Made by a program: the position numbers and the translations under genes. From DATFVJ01 sp963712955 (GTDB lineage: Bacteria; Actinomycetota; Actinomycetes; Streptosporangiales; Streptosporangiaceae), in contig CAVQKF010000016.1 in assembly GCA_963712955.1 (NCBI GenBank), forward strand, positions 51,437 to 115,436: a DNA stretch of 64,000 nt, written 5' to 3'. Positions 43,236 through 51,409 of this stretch are shown piece after piece. Under the pieces are notes generated by a model. It had not been told where the DNA came from. It was given only the letters and a program-made list of their open reading frames with translations, and ran no database searches. Within the stretch, counting starts at the first letter, position 1, and the number at the start of each line of letters is the position of its first letter.

Positions 43236-43760
43236 ATGACCACCACGCCGCTTCAGTCGAACCTGAAGCTGGGCGCGTACCCGACGGCGGCCTCGTGCGC
43301 GCGGCTGCATGCCAAGTCGCTGGCGTGGGAGTGGGGGCTGGCAGAACTCGCGGAGACCGTCGAACTGGTCGTCTCGGAGCTGACGACCAACGGTGTCAAG
43401 GCGGCGGCCGCGCAGGAGGATCCCGACGGGGTGCGTGGCGTCCCGTACGTATGGGTGCGTCTCACTCCGGGCAAGCGGCAAGTGCTGGTCGAGGTGTGGG
43501 ACAGCAACCCAGAGCCGCCTCTCCGCGCCGATCCTGACCTCACCGCGGAAAGCGGCCGCGGCCTCCTCCTGGTCGAGGCCCTGTGCGCGACGTGGGGGTA
43601 TTACCACGTGATCGAGGACGCCGCCGATGGTTCAGACGGGCCGGATGGAGAACGCCAGCCGACTGGAAAGGTTGTCTGGGCGCTGGTGGCGGCGACGCCG
43701 AATCGTCCATCCGGCCGGCACGCAGGCCCGCGTCCAGGGGGGGATGACGCTCCCTCGTGA
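43236..43760 (+). CDS. RsbW-like ATP-binding protein (anti-sigma factor type)
   Basis: 174 residues with a HATPase_c fold: ELVVSELTTNGVKAAAAQED carries the N-box Asn and Glu, VLVEVWDSNPEPP the D-x-N box, and ESGRGLLLVEALCATWGY the glycine-rich lid. Such proteins bind sigma factors or anti-anti-sigma factors and phosphorylate the latter. No sigma gene is adjacent. The last 25 residues are a disordered tail. Confidence 0.85.
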   Translation: MTTTPLQSNLKLGAYPTAASCARLHAKSLAWEWGLAELAETVELVVSELTTNGVKAAAAQEDPDGVRGVPYVWVRLTPGKRQVLVEVWDSNPEPPLRADPDLTAESGRGLLLVEALCATWGYYHVIEDAADGSDGPDGERQPTGKVVWALVAATPNRPSGRHAGPRPGGDDAPS

Positions 43761-43888
43761 CCGCGCTCGCGATTCACGTCGGATGCTGGCTCAGGACCCC
43801 CGCCGGCTCTGGACAGCGCCCACCACCGGGCACGCGCAGTTCGTCACGATCACGCTGAGGCCCCGGGTGCGCCGCTAAGGTTGGGCGC

Positions 43889-45004
43889 ATGCGATTCGCG
43901 CTCGTCGATTCAGGTCTCGGCGTCCTCCCCGCAGCCATGCATCTGCGCAGGCTGTGCCCGGGAGCGGAGCTTGTGCTTTCCATGGACCCTGAGGGCATGC
44001 CGTGGGGTCCGCGCAACCCGGACGACATCGCCGAACGCGCACTCGCCTGCGCACAGGCGACGCTCCCGTGGGAGCCTGACGTGCTGGTGCTCGCATGCAA
44101 CACCGCCTCGGTCCGCGCGCTCGACGTGCTACGCAGCGAACTCGAACCAGCCGTGCCGGTGGTGGGCACGGTGCCCGCGATCAAGCCTGCCGCGGCGAGC
44201 GGCGGCGCGGTCGCGATCTGGGCGACCGCCGCCACCACCGGGAGCCCGTACCAGCAGGAGCTAATCCGCAGGTTTGCCGACGGCGTGCACGTGACGGAGG
44301 TGGCCTGTCCCGGCCTCGCCGACGCGATCGAACTGGCGGACCCGGAGGCGATCGCGGCTGCGGTCGAGGCGGCCGCGGCGCTCACCCCGGCCCAGGCAAG
44401 GACGGTGGTGCTGGGCTGCACCCAGTATGAGCTCGCGATGGACCGGATTCGCGGTGTGCTGCCAAGAGTCCGCTTGTACGGCTCCGCGCCCGCCGTTGCG
44501 GCCCAGGCGATCCGCCGGATGGCGAGCCGACCGCCCAGCACGTCCGACGCCACATCGGCGGGACCGGCCGACCGGCGGCAAGCGGAGCCGGGAGGCCAGG
44601 GTGACAAAGCGCCCGCCGCCCAGAGCCGGGTGGGGTCAGCCGACCGGCAGCAGCCAGCGCCAGAGCGGGCCGCCACGTCACCAGGACTGGCTGTGCCGGC
44701 GGGGTCGCCCGGTCCCGCCGGAGCATCCGGCCCGCCAGGGGAAGACGGCCCTTCAGGGGAACACGGCCCTTCAGGGGAACACGGCTGCAAGGGCGTTTAT
44801 AGCCCTGGGGGCGCATCCGGCACAGGCGAGGCGGCCGGCTTTGCGGGGAGGCAAGCGGATGACGGCCCAGCCGGCGTCGACCCACGTGCGCCGGAGGTCC
44901 ACATACTGCTGAGCGGCGTTCCGGGTGAGCTTCCTGCCGCGGCCCTTCGCTACGCCGAGGGCCGCCTTCTGGCCGGCCTTCGCCTCTCCTCGACAGTGGC
45001 ATAG
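43889..45004 (+). CDS. Aspartate/glutamate racemase-family protein with repetitive tail
   Basis: 371 residues. MRFALVDSGLGVLPAA gives the first active-site region (D-S-G), VLVLACNTASVRAL the first catalytic Cys, and TVVLGCTQYELAMDRI the second (GCT-Q/H-Y), as in MurI. The racemase part ends near residue 215. The rest is a Gly/Pro/Ser-rich tail with collagen-like GPSGEHG repeats, not found in normal MurI, and the 3' end overlaps the opposing DUF4192 gene by 55 bp. It would make D-glutamate for peptidoglycan, or act on another acidic amino acid. Whether the tail is translated in full is unproven. Confidence 0.78.
   Translation: MRFALVDSGLGVLPAAMHLRRLCPGAELVLSMDPEGMPWGPRNPDDIAERALACAQATLPWEPDVLVLACNTASVRALDVLRSELEPAVPVVGTVPAIKPAAASGGAVAIWATAATTGSPYQQELIRRFADGVHVTEVACPGLADAIELADPEAIAAAVEAAAALTPAQARTVVLGCTQYELAMDRIRGVLPRVRLYGSAPAVAAQAIRRMASRPPSTSDATSAGPADRRQAEPGGQGDKAPAAQSRVGSADRQQPAPERAATSPGLAVPAGSPGPAGASGPPGEDGPSGEHGPSGEHGCKGVYSPGGASGTGEAAGFAGRQADDGPAGVDPRAPEVHILLSGVPGELPAAALRYAEGRLLAGLRLSSTVA
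44741..44784 (+). repeat. 18-bp in-frame repeat in the racemase tail (2.4 copies)
   Basis: GAACACGGCCCTTCAGGG and a one-base variant repeat head to tail, encoding EDGPSG and EHGPSG in the collagen-like tail. Confidence 0.85.
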
Positions 45005-46101
45005 GAAGCGGCGACCTCCTCCGGCGTCATTGGCAGCCGCGCAGCGGACGGCGGCAGGCCACCGCCGACCGCTTCCAGCAGGAGCAGCGCCATCGTGTAG
45101 CTGGGATTGGATTGGAGCGCCCGCGCGAGCGCGACGTTCGCCAGTGCCCCGTCTCCGGACTGCCACGCGGTGAAGGCGAGCAGGCATGCGGGGGCAGGCA
45201 CGTAGTGTGATTCAGCACGGCGCACGACATCGGTCCACAGACGCTGATGCGATTCACGGAATTCCGGATCCATCCGCGCCCAGGCATCGTCTCGGACACG
45301 CATATCGGCGAGTGTGACGGTCAGCCAGGCGATGTCGTCGTCGCTGTTGATCCGCCCACCGCCACGGTAGGTGCCGATCGCTTCGCTAACCGCGCGCAGA
45401 CCGTCATCGATCATCGGCCGCAGGATCCCGCCGCGATCGCGGCCCGACCGCGCTGCCCGCGCGACGAGAGCGGCGGCTCGATTCTCCGCGCGGATTGTGG
45501 CTTGGGCCATCGACGAACGCACCACACCACCGAGTGGCGCGATGGTGCACTCAAGGGCGGTCCGGTCTGGCAGCGTCACGTTGCCGGCCAGCGTCATCTG
45601 GGCCGCGACCGAGCTTGCGGAGATGTCGAACGCAACCCCGTCTGGTGGGCAGCAGCCAGGGTCCTGGCAGAGGTATGACCAATACCGCCCGTCCTCGACG
45701 CGGAGCATCTCGCGTACGTCGACTCCGGCCTCATTGAGCTGCGCACGGAACTCCTCCGCGATCGGGGTGACGAGGGCACCCGGGCCGTATCCAGCGAGGA
45801 TCGCCACGGTGACCTGCTGGTTCACGAGCACTGAGGTGGCATGTTCCGCGATCTCACGCGCGTACCCGTCCTCGGGTGGGTCAAGCAGGTCGTAACGGAA
45901 GCTGACATGCACCCGGTCGCGGGGCGGACGCGCGCCTATCACGACCAAACTACGCGTGGGGTGGAAGCCGATCAGGTAGGGCACGGCTGCCAGGATCTCG
46001 GCCGGGGAACCGACCTTGACCGGTGGCTGGCGTGAGCTGTCCGGCTGATTCGTTGGGATGCGCGCCGGTGGCGCGCCGGGCGATGATGAATTACGTTTCA
46101 T
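44950..46101 (-). CDS. DUF4192-domain protein
   Basis: About 383 residues from the ATG at 46101. The family signature is PAEILAAVPYLIGFHPTRSL then VVIGARPPRDRVHVSFRYDL. DGRYWSYLCQDPGCCPPDGV and RRINSDDDIAWLTVTLADMR-like segments (GGGRINSDDDIAWL) follow. It is a cytosolic actinobacterial protein of unknown function. The upstream start at 46212 would add residues that overlap the DnaA-box-like sequences, so I use the internal ATG. Tail-to-tail overlap of 55 bp with the racemase gene. Confidence 0.82.
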   Translation of the reverse strand: MKRNSSSPGAPPARIPTNQPDSSRQPPVKVGSPAEILAAVPYLIGFHPTRSLVVIGARPPRDRVHVSFRYDLLDPPEDGYAREIAEHATSVLVNQQVTVAILAGYGPGALVTPIAEEFRAQLNEAGVDVREMLRVEDGRYWSYLCQDPGCCPPDGVAFDISASSVAAQMTLAGNVTLPDRTALECTIAPLGGVVRSSMAQATIRAENRAAALVARAARSGRDRGGILRPMIDDGLRAVSEAIGTYRGGGRINSDDDIAWLTVTLADMRVRDDAWARMDPEFRESHQRLWTDVVRRAESHYVPAPACLLAFTAWQSGDGALANVALARALQSNPSYTMALLLLEAVGGGLPPSAARLPMTPEEVAASYATVEERRRPARRRPSA

Positions 46102-46163
46102 GCCGACCAGCGTGCGGGGCGCCACCAGTTCCTGGTAGAACGAGTACAAATCAGTACGAATTC

Positions 46164-46211
46164 TGTGGATATACTTGGGGATAACCTGGTTTATCCACCG
46201 ATTCATCCACA
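46164..46211. promoter_or_regulatory. Cluster of four DnaA-box-like 9-mers
   Basis: Within 48 bp: TGTGGATAT (46164, reverse complement ATATCCACA), GGGGATAAC (46177, reverse complement GTTATCCCC), TTATCCACC (46191) and TCATCCACA (46203). The consensus is TTATCCACA; each differs by one or two bases. They overlap the 3' end of the GT87 gene and lie upstream of DUF4192. Confidence 0.45.
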
Positions 46212-47876
46212 ACTGGTGGAACTGGGCTTGACCGGAAGGTCGGAACGCGTTTGATTGCTCATAACTGCCAGATAAGCCGCCGTCGCGGCGACAAAGACGA
46301 TGCCGGCCAGGACATAGTAATTGCCGAGCACGAATTCTAGGCCATACCAGTGGTATTCAAGGCCGAAATTATGCGGCGCGAAGCGCAGCAGTCCCCTCGG
46401 CACGAAAGCCGCTCCTGGATCGTAGTAGCCGTTGGGTCCGCTGCGCGCGGGCCACATGCCAAAAAGCCCGAGTACGGCCGCGGCTCCGGCCAGGCGGGCC
46501 GCCACAAGGAGCCGAGTTCGTGACGTACCGCCTGCTGCCGACCCACAGGCATGCCCGGTGCTCAGCGTCCCAGGCTCGCCTGGCCGCGCCGGGGCCACGA
46601 CACCTCTGGTGCCGTTCAGTGGCGTGTCCTGCCCGGCAGCTGACCGCCGGAGTGGTGCGTCCTCGTTCTTGACCTCATCGCCGCTCGGACCGTAGGCGTG
46701 GGCGCGTCCCTGCTTCCCCGTGCCCACCGCCCCTGTGCCCACCGCCCCTGTGCCCACCGCCCCTGTGCCCACCGCCCCTGTGCCCACCGCCCCTGTGCCC
46801 ACCGCCCCTGTGCCCACCGCCCCTGTGCCCACCGCCCCCAGACGAGCATCTCCGCTGCGCGCCGTGACAGCCGGACGCACCGTCTTGCACGCGGCGAGAG
46901 CAAGGCCAGGAATGACGTAGACCCAGTGATGGGTCCACGAGATCGGCGAAACAAGCAGTCCGGTCACCCCGCAGACCACGATTCCGAGCAACTCCCGGCC
47001 ATGCCGGCTCGCAGCCGCGGCGGTGGCCAGCCCGGCCGCGCACATCAGCGCCGCCAGGCCGAGCCACACGGCGACCGCCGCGGTGCCGCCGTGCATCGCG
47101 CGCTGGATAGCGCCGTTGATGGACTGGTTGACCAGGCGCTCGGGACTATCTCCCGGCTTGCCGAATCCACCGTCCCAGTAGGCTCCGGCGTCGCCGGGCA
47201 GCAGTACGAACCCGAGCACCACTGTGACCACGAACGTCACGAGCCCAGCGAGGGCGGCCCTGCGGCGGCGCGTCAAGAGCAGGTACGGGATGAAGATCAG
47301 TGGAGTGAGCTTGATCCCCGCAGCCATGCCGATGCCCACGCCCTTCCAGCGGCGCGTGTCGGGCATCGCGAGGTCGGCCACGACCAGGACAAGCAGCAGG
47401 AGGTTGAGCTGACCGAACAGCAGGGTCTTCTGCACCGGTTCAAGCCAGAGGCTGGCCGCGGCCAAGGCGAGTGCCCCGGCGATACGCCCCGCGCCCGGCC
47501 CGTGCCCGGCGAGCCCCAGAGACAAGTGTGCGATAGCAGGAAGCATCAGGATGCTCGCCGCTGCCAGAGCGAGCTGCCATGAGGCGAATGAGAACGGGCT
47601 CGCCGCGGCGAACAGGAGCGCTGCGAACGGCGGATAGGTGAACGGCAGCCTCGGCGACCCAAGGCGGAGTGAGTAGAGCATGCCATGATGACCCAGGACC
47701 GCGGCGCCCGCCGCCCGGTAGACGCTCTCGTCCGTCTGCTGCCAGTAGAACTGCGGGTGGATGACGATCTGCGCGACGTGAGCGGCGACCGCGGCGGCGA
47801 ACAGCAGCATCCCGGCTGTCAGCCAGGCCGCATGCCGAATCCGGCCCGCCCTGGGCGTCGCATGAAGTGCGGCCAC
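46203..47876 (-). CDS. GT87-family polyprenol-phosphate-dependent mannosyltransferase
   Basis: 557 residues, strongly hydrophobic with ten or more membrane segments. TDESVYRAAGAAVLGHHGML carries the catalytic-type Asp in the first loop, as in the GT87/DUF2029 (PimE-like) fold. FTYPPFAALLFAAASPFSF and MAAGIKLTPLIFIPYLLLTR are the family's conserved YPP and K-x-TP segments. It would add mannose from polyprenyl phosphate to a cell-envelope glycan. A loop near residues 350-390 has eight GAVGT repeats. GTG start. Confidence 0.83.
   Translation of the reverse strand: MAALHATPRAGRIRHAAWLTAGMLLFAAAVAAHVAQIVIHPQFYWQQTDESVYRAAGAAVLGHHGMLYSLRLGSPRLPFTYPPFAALLFAAASPFSFASWQLALAAASILMLPAIAHLSLGLAGHGPGAGRIAGALALAAASLWLEPVQKTLLFGQLNLLLLVLVVADLAMPDTRRWKGVGIGMAAGIKLTPLIFIPYLLLTRRRRAALAGLVTFVVTVVLGFVLLPGDAGAYWDGGFGKPGDSPERLVNQSINGAIQRAMHGGTAAVAVWLGLAALMCAAGLATAAAASRHGRELLGIVVCGVTGLLVSPISWTHHWVYVIPGLALAACKTVRPAVTARSGDARLGAVGTGAVGTGAVGTGAVGTGAVGTGAVGTGAVGTGAVGTGKQGRAHAYGPSGDEVKNEDAPLRRSAAGQDTPLNGTRGVVAPARPGEPGTLSTGHACGSAAGGTSRTRLLVAARLAGAAAVLGLFGMWPARSGPNGYYDPGAAFVPRGLLRFAPHNFGLEYHWYGLEFVLGNYYVLAGIVFVAATAAYLAVMSNQTRSDLPVKPSSTSCG
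46721..46840 (-). repeat. 15-bp in-frame tandem repeat in the GT87 gene (8 copies)
   Basis: Eight copies of TGCCCACCGCCCCTG (plus-strand sense), seven identical and the last altered at the end, encode GAVGT. They fall in a hydrophilic loop between membrane segments. The perfect identity implies very recent expansion. Confidence 0.96.
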
Positions 47877-48067
47877 GCTCAGTAAACTTACGGCACACGG
47901 CCCGGCCCCGGGCCTGGGCGCGTGCCAGCCGCTGACCGGTTCGCCGGAGCCAAATGCCTTCGGCCGGAGGCCAGCCTCCTCAACCAGGCTGGGCGGCTTC
48001 GTGGGGCAGGGGTGCTGAGCACAGGCATCGCGCTACAGCGAGAAATCAACGCTGTTACGGGCTGACA

Positions 48068-48445
48068 TTAGTCCCGCTCAGGTAGCTGCGTTTCCAGGAA
48101 CCGTGTCACCAGGCCCCGGATTACAGTCGCCATGGAGAAGCCATGCTCAGCGCACCATTCCCGCAGCTGCGCGTGCTGCTCCGTGGGGAAACGCACCGGC
48201 ACAACCTGTTGTGAGCGGGGCTGTGGGTGGCCCGCGCCTGGCGCCTGGGCGGTGATGAAATCCTCGATTACGCCCACCTGTGCCTGGCGCAGATGTGCGA
48301 AGCCGGGTTGGGCGAGGGCGGCAACATTGATCCTTCGCGGGTCCCTGCGCAGCAGCCAGGCCAGTACCAGGTCCCGGTCCCCGGGTTGCAGCGTCCCGAC
48401 TGCCTGCACGAGCAGCGCCGCCGGATCCTTTACATCCTCGCTCAC
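48068..48445 (-). CDS. Ribbon-helix-helix-type DNA-binding protein
   Basis: About 125 residues from the GTG at 48445, which has GGGGAG 5 bp upstream. The C-terminal 45 residues, QVVPVRFPTEQHAQLREWCA then EHGFSMATVIRGLVTRFLE, read as a beta strand followed by two helices, the RHH pattern. The N-terminal part (KDPAALLVQAVGTLQPGDRD) is helical. An array of GATATC sites and 25-bp repeats lies just upstream, likely its own operator. Confidence 0.68.
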   Translation of the reverse strand: MSEDVKDPAALLVQAVGTLQPGDRDLVLAWLLRRDPRRINVAALAQPGFAHLRQAQVGVIEDFITAQAPGAGHPQPRSQQVVPVRFPTEQHAQLREWCAEHGFSMATVIRGLVTRFLETQLPERD

Positions 48446-48472
48446 GAAAGCTCCCCACTGCAGCAACTCAGT

Positions 48473-48522
48473 CCCGCCTCGGGCGGGCCCAATCCGGCCC
48501 GCCTCGGGCGGGCCCAATCCGG
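48473..48522. repeat. 25-bp tandem duplication with internal hairpin
   Basis: Two identical 25-bp units, each with CCCGCCTCGGGCGGG, a 6-bp stem with 3-nt loop, between the RHH gene start and the GATATC array. Confidence 0.9.
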
Positions 48523-48528
48523 CGATCC

Positions 48529-48556
48529 GATATCGGACGATATCGGAGACGATATC
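48529..48556. promoter_or_regulatory. Three GATATC palindromes at helical spacing
   Basis: GATATC occurs at 48529, 48539 and 48551, so the centres are 10 and 12 bp apart, about one helical turn. The first lies inside the longer palindrome CCGATATCGG. RHH proteins bind such arrays as adjacent dimers. The location, about 85-110 bp upstream of the RHH gene, suits an autoregulatory operator. Confidence 0.5.
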
Positions 48557-48676
48557 ACATTAGTCCAGGAGTGCCCGGCAGCAGACAGGATCGGGCACCT
48601 GCAACGCCAGCGTCAGCCGGCGGGCCGACGTCGCCGGACGGCGGCGTCGTCGGCAAACCGCGCGGTGGGGAGGCAC

Positions 48677-48786
48677 CGGCCGGAAGGCAGCGCGGCCGGA
48701 AGGCGGCGCGACCAGAAGGCGGCGCTGCCAGAACGCAGCGCGGCCAGAAGGCAGCGGGCCAGAAGGCGGCGGGCCAGAAGGCGGCG
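48677..48786. repeat. 15-16-bp degenerate tandem repeat (7 units)
   Basis: Seven units of the type CGGCCAGAAGGCGGCG, mostly 16 bp with two of 15 bp, fill the gap downstream of mshC. The mixed period rules out a conserved reading frame. Confidence 0.85.
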
Positions 48787-48812
48787 TCACAGGGAGGGCG
48801 CAGGCGGGTTGA

Positions 48813-50051
48813 TCAGAGAGCCACGCCGAGGATCGCGTCTACCGTGTTCCTTATTAGCGCTGGCGCATCCGGGACCCAGGACGGCTGCGGAGCACCGCCA
48901 AGCACGGCGTCCGCCCACTCGTCGACTGCGGCGAGCGCTCCTGGAGCGTCCAGGTCATGTGCGATCCGCACGCGTACCAGGGCGAGCACAGGTTCGGCGG
49001 GCGGCGCCGCAGGCGCCACGACGGCACGGCGCCAGCGGTCAAGGCGCGCTACCGCGTCCGCCAGGCCCGCGTCGGTCCAGTCCCAGCCGGACCGGTAATG
49101 GTGGGCGAGCAACGCGAGCCGCACCGCCATCGGATCCGTACCCGCGGCGCGCAGCGCCGAGACGAGGACCAGGTTCCCGAGCGACTTGGACATTTTCTCC
49201 CCATTCAGCCGCACCATTCCCGCGTGCGCGTACACGCGGGCGAACGCGGCCGGATCCGCCGAGGCCACCCGGGCGTGCGACGCGCTCAGTTCGTGGTGCG
49301 GAAACACCAGGTCACTGCCGCCCGCCTGGACATCGAACCGCAGCCCGAGAAACCTCGACGCGATCGCGGCGCACTCGATATGCCAGCCAGGCCTGCCCGC
49401 GCCGAACGCGGACGGCCACGACGGCTCGCCTGGCCGCTCCCCCACCCACACCAGGCAGTCGAGCGGATCCTTCTTCCCCGGGCGTCCTGGGTCGCCGCCG
49501 CGCTCCGCGAACAGCCGCAGCATCACCTCGGGCTCGAGCCCCGACAGCGAACCGAATGCCGCATCCGATGATCGCGAGAAGTAGACATCGGCCTCAAGCT
49601 CGTACAGGGCGCCCCGCTCCCCCAGCCGTCTGGTCATCGCCTCGATGAACGGCAGCGCCTCCACAGCGCCGATCAGGTGCGCGGGCGGCAGTACCCGGAG
49701 CGCCTCCATATCCAGCCGGAACCGCATGATCTCCGAGCTGGCGAGCCCACGCCAGTCCACATCGTCCCGTGCGGCACGCTCGAGCAGTGGGTCATCCACA
49801 TCGGTTACGTTCTGCACATACAGCACGTCATGGCCGGCATCACGCAACGCCCGCACGAGCAGATCCCAAGCGGTATATGTCGCGGCATGCCCGATGTGCG
49901 TCGCGTCGTACGGCGTGATCCCACACGCGTATATCCGTGCGGTGTGTCCCTCGGCAGCGACGGCAAGCTCACCTGTCGCGGTATCAGCCAGCCGCGGCTC
50001 CGGGCCACGTCCGGGCAGGTCGGGGAGGCTGACGGCACGCCACGATTCCAT
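48813..50051 (-). CDS. mshC: Mycothiol biosynthesis cysteine ligase MshC
   Basis: 412 residues. MshC joins cysteine to the GlcN-inositol core of mycothiol using ATP. It resembles cysteinyl-tRNA synthetase without the tRNA-binding domain. ARIYACGITPYDATHIGHAA holds the zinc-binding Cys and HIGH motif, GWHIECAAIASRFLG the second zinc ligand set, and NGEKMSKSLGNLV the KMSKS loop. LPDLPGRGPEPRLADTATGE at the N-terminus separates MshC from CysS. This fixes the organism as a mycothiol-making actinobacterium. ATG start. Confidence 0.95.
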   Translation of the reverse strand: MESWRAVSLPDLPGRGPEPRLADTATGELAVAAEGHTARIYACGITPYDATHIGHAATYTAWDLLVRALRDAGHDVLYVQNVTDVDDPLLERAARDDVDWRGLASSEIMRFRLDMEALRVLPPAHLIGAVEALPFIEAMTRRLGERGALYELEADVYFSRSSDAAFGSLSGLEPEVMLRLFAERGGDPGRPGKKDPLDCLVWVGERPGEPSWPSAFGAGRPGWHIECAAIASRFLGLRFDVQAGGSDLVFPHHELSASHARVASADPAAFARVYAHAGMVRLNGEKMSKSLGNLVLVSALRAAGTDPMAVRLALLAHHYRSGWDWTDAGLADAVARLDRWRRAVVAPAAPPAEPVLALVRVRIAHDLDAPGALAAVDEWADAVLGGAPQPSWVPDAPALIRNTVDAILGVAL

Positions 50052-50609
50052 TGGCAGTCAGGGGCGCGGTGCCCGTGTGGGCCCGTTTCCCCCATCCCCC
50101 TTCCAAGTGTGCGGTTTTTCCCGCATACGGCTCACCGATGATCTTCTCGGCCTGGTCACACTGCCTTCGGGTAGCGGACGGTGCCACGGAGGCGGTACAG
50201 GCCGTGCCGGTTGAACCACTCCTCTGTCCGCTCCTGGGCCTGCCCGGCTCGCAGGTTCCGGTCTCCCATCTTGATCATAAAGCCGTGGAACCGTGTCATT
50301 ACGTGACGAGGCTGCAAAGTTCGCCTCACGCCACGGCCCGCGTGCTCGCTCCCTCCAAGAATCGTTTCCGGCACCCCGCACAGCGCGCCGCCTCCGGGTG
50401 ACGAGCCGGGCCCTGCCACCGGGCACTCCGGTGTCTACCCGGACGGGACTTCCGCCGGCAGGCTGGACCAGCTTCCAGGACGCAACATGCGAGCCAGGCT
50501 ATCCTGACCCCCGGACGTGAGCCGGCGGGCGCAAGCGGGCCGCCAGCGCAGTCGTTAGGTACATTCGATCGCAGAAACGTACGCGGGTGCGCCGCGGGCC
50601 CGCGTGGCC
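50052..50609. other. Interval without a firm gene
   Basis: About 560 bp. A minus-strand frame ends FNRHGLYRLRGTVRYPKAV at 50156 and includes MTRFHGFMIKMGDRNLRAGQ. It has no ribosome site and no recognised family; it may be a short gene or a remnant. The mshC promoter should also lie here. Confidence 0.35.
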
Positions 50610-50766
50610 TCCCCGGACGCAGCGCCAGGGCGAGCAGCCGCGGGTTCGCGGCAGGCCGCGGACATGAACGTGATCCGGCCGGCGGGCCCTGCACCATCCC
50701 CGCGGGCACGGTCACGGCCGGATACCCGGCCACGGCCGCGGCGTGAAGGGTGAGCAACCCCAGCAT
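50610..50766 (-). pseudogene. C-terminal remnant of an amidase-signature enzyme
   Basis: A minus-strand frame reads LHAAAVAGYPAVTVPAGMVQ, then GPPAG. A shifted frame then gives GRITFMSAACREP, and a further shift PRLLALAL. In order these match the conserved end of amidases (AVAGYPA-x-TVPAG, GLPxGITFM, EPRLLALAYAFE). At least two frameshifts and the absence of the catalytic part show decay. Confidence 0.55.
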
Positions 50767-50833
50767 GCCCTCACCGGCCGTGCGGAACCCGGTGGCACAA
50801 TCGCGTGTGAAAGCCGTTCTAAGCTACCTGGCT

Positions 50834-51382
50834 ATGGACTCGCGGATGGGATCTTTGCACATCGTGCCCGCACTCGACCGCCCTGACCTGCTGGCACCGC
50901 CCGTCGCAGCCGCCCTCGCCGACTGGAAGAATGCCGTTCCCGCCGCCGAGATAGGTGTCGGGGAGATCGATCCAGAACTCGCGGACACCGCGGCCTTCTG
51001 CGAGCGATACGGCGTCTCGCTGAGCGAGTCCGCCAACTGCGTCGTGGTGGCCGGGCGGCGCGGCGGCGAGACGACGCTGGCGGCATGTGTGGTGCTCGCC
51101 ACGACCCGGGCGGATGTCAACGGCCTGGTGCGCAGGCAACTAGATGCCCGCAAGGCGTCCTTCGCCCCGATGGACACCGCCGTCGCGGAGACCGGCATGG
51201 ACTACGGCGGCATCACCCCGGTGGGCCTGCCCGGCGGCTGGCCGGTCCTGATCGATGCCGCGGTAGCCGCGGCCCCGCGGGTCGTCGTCGGCAGCGGGGT
51301 GCGCCGGTCAAAGCTCGTGCTGCCCGGCGCGGCACTCGCGGGCCTTCCCTGCTCGGCTGTGCTCAAGGACCTCGGCCGCTGA
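50834..51382 (+). CDS. YbaK/EbsC-family aminoacyl-tRNA deacylase-like protein
   Basis: About 182 residues. MGSLHIVPALDRPDLLAPPV opens the domain. NCVVVAGRRGGETTLAACVV and KASFAPMDTAVAETGMDYGG with ITPVGLPGGWPVLID match the YbaK fold, including the GG-IxPxG motif that binds the 3' end. These enzymes hydrolyse mischarged Cys- or Ala-tRNA-Pro. Starts at 50834 or 50846 both suit; the longer frame from 50750 has no ribosome site. Confidence 0.8.
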   Translation: MDSRMGSLHIVPALDRPDLLAPPVAAALADWKNAVPAAEIGVGEIDPELADTAAFCERYGVSLSESANCVVVAGRRGGETTLAACVVLATTRADVNGLVRRQLDARKASFAPMDTAVAETGMDYGGITPVGLPGGWPVLIDAAVAAAPRVVVGSGVRRSKLVLPGAALAGLPCSAVLKDLGR

Positions 51383-51409
51383 GCGATTCATCGGGCGGGG
51401 CACACCAGG

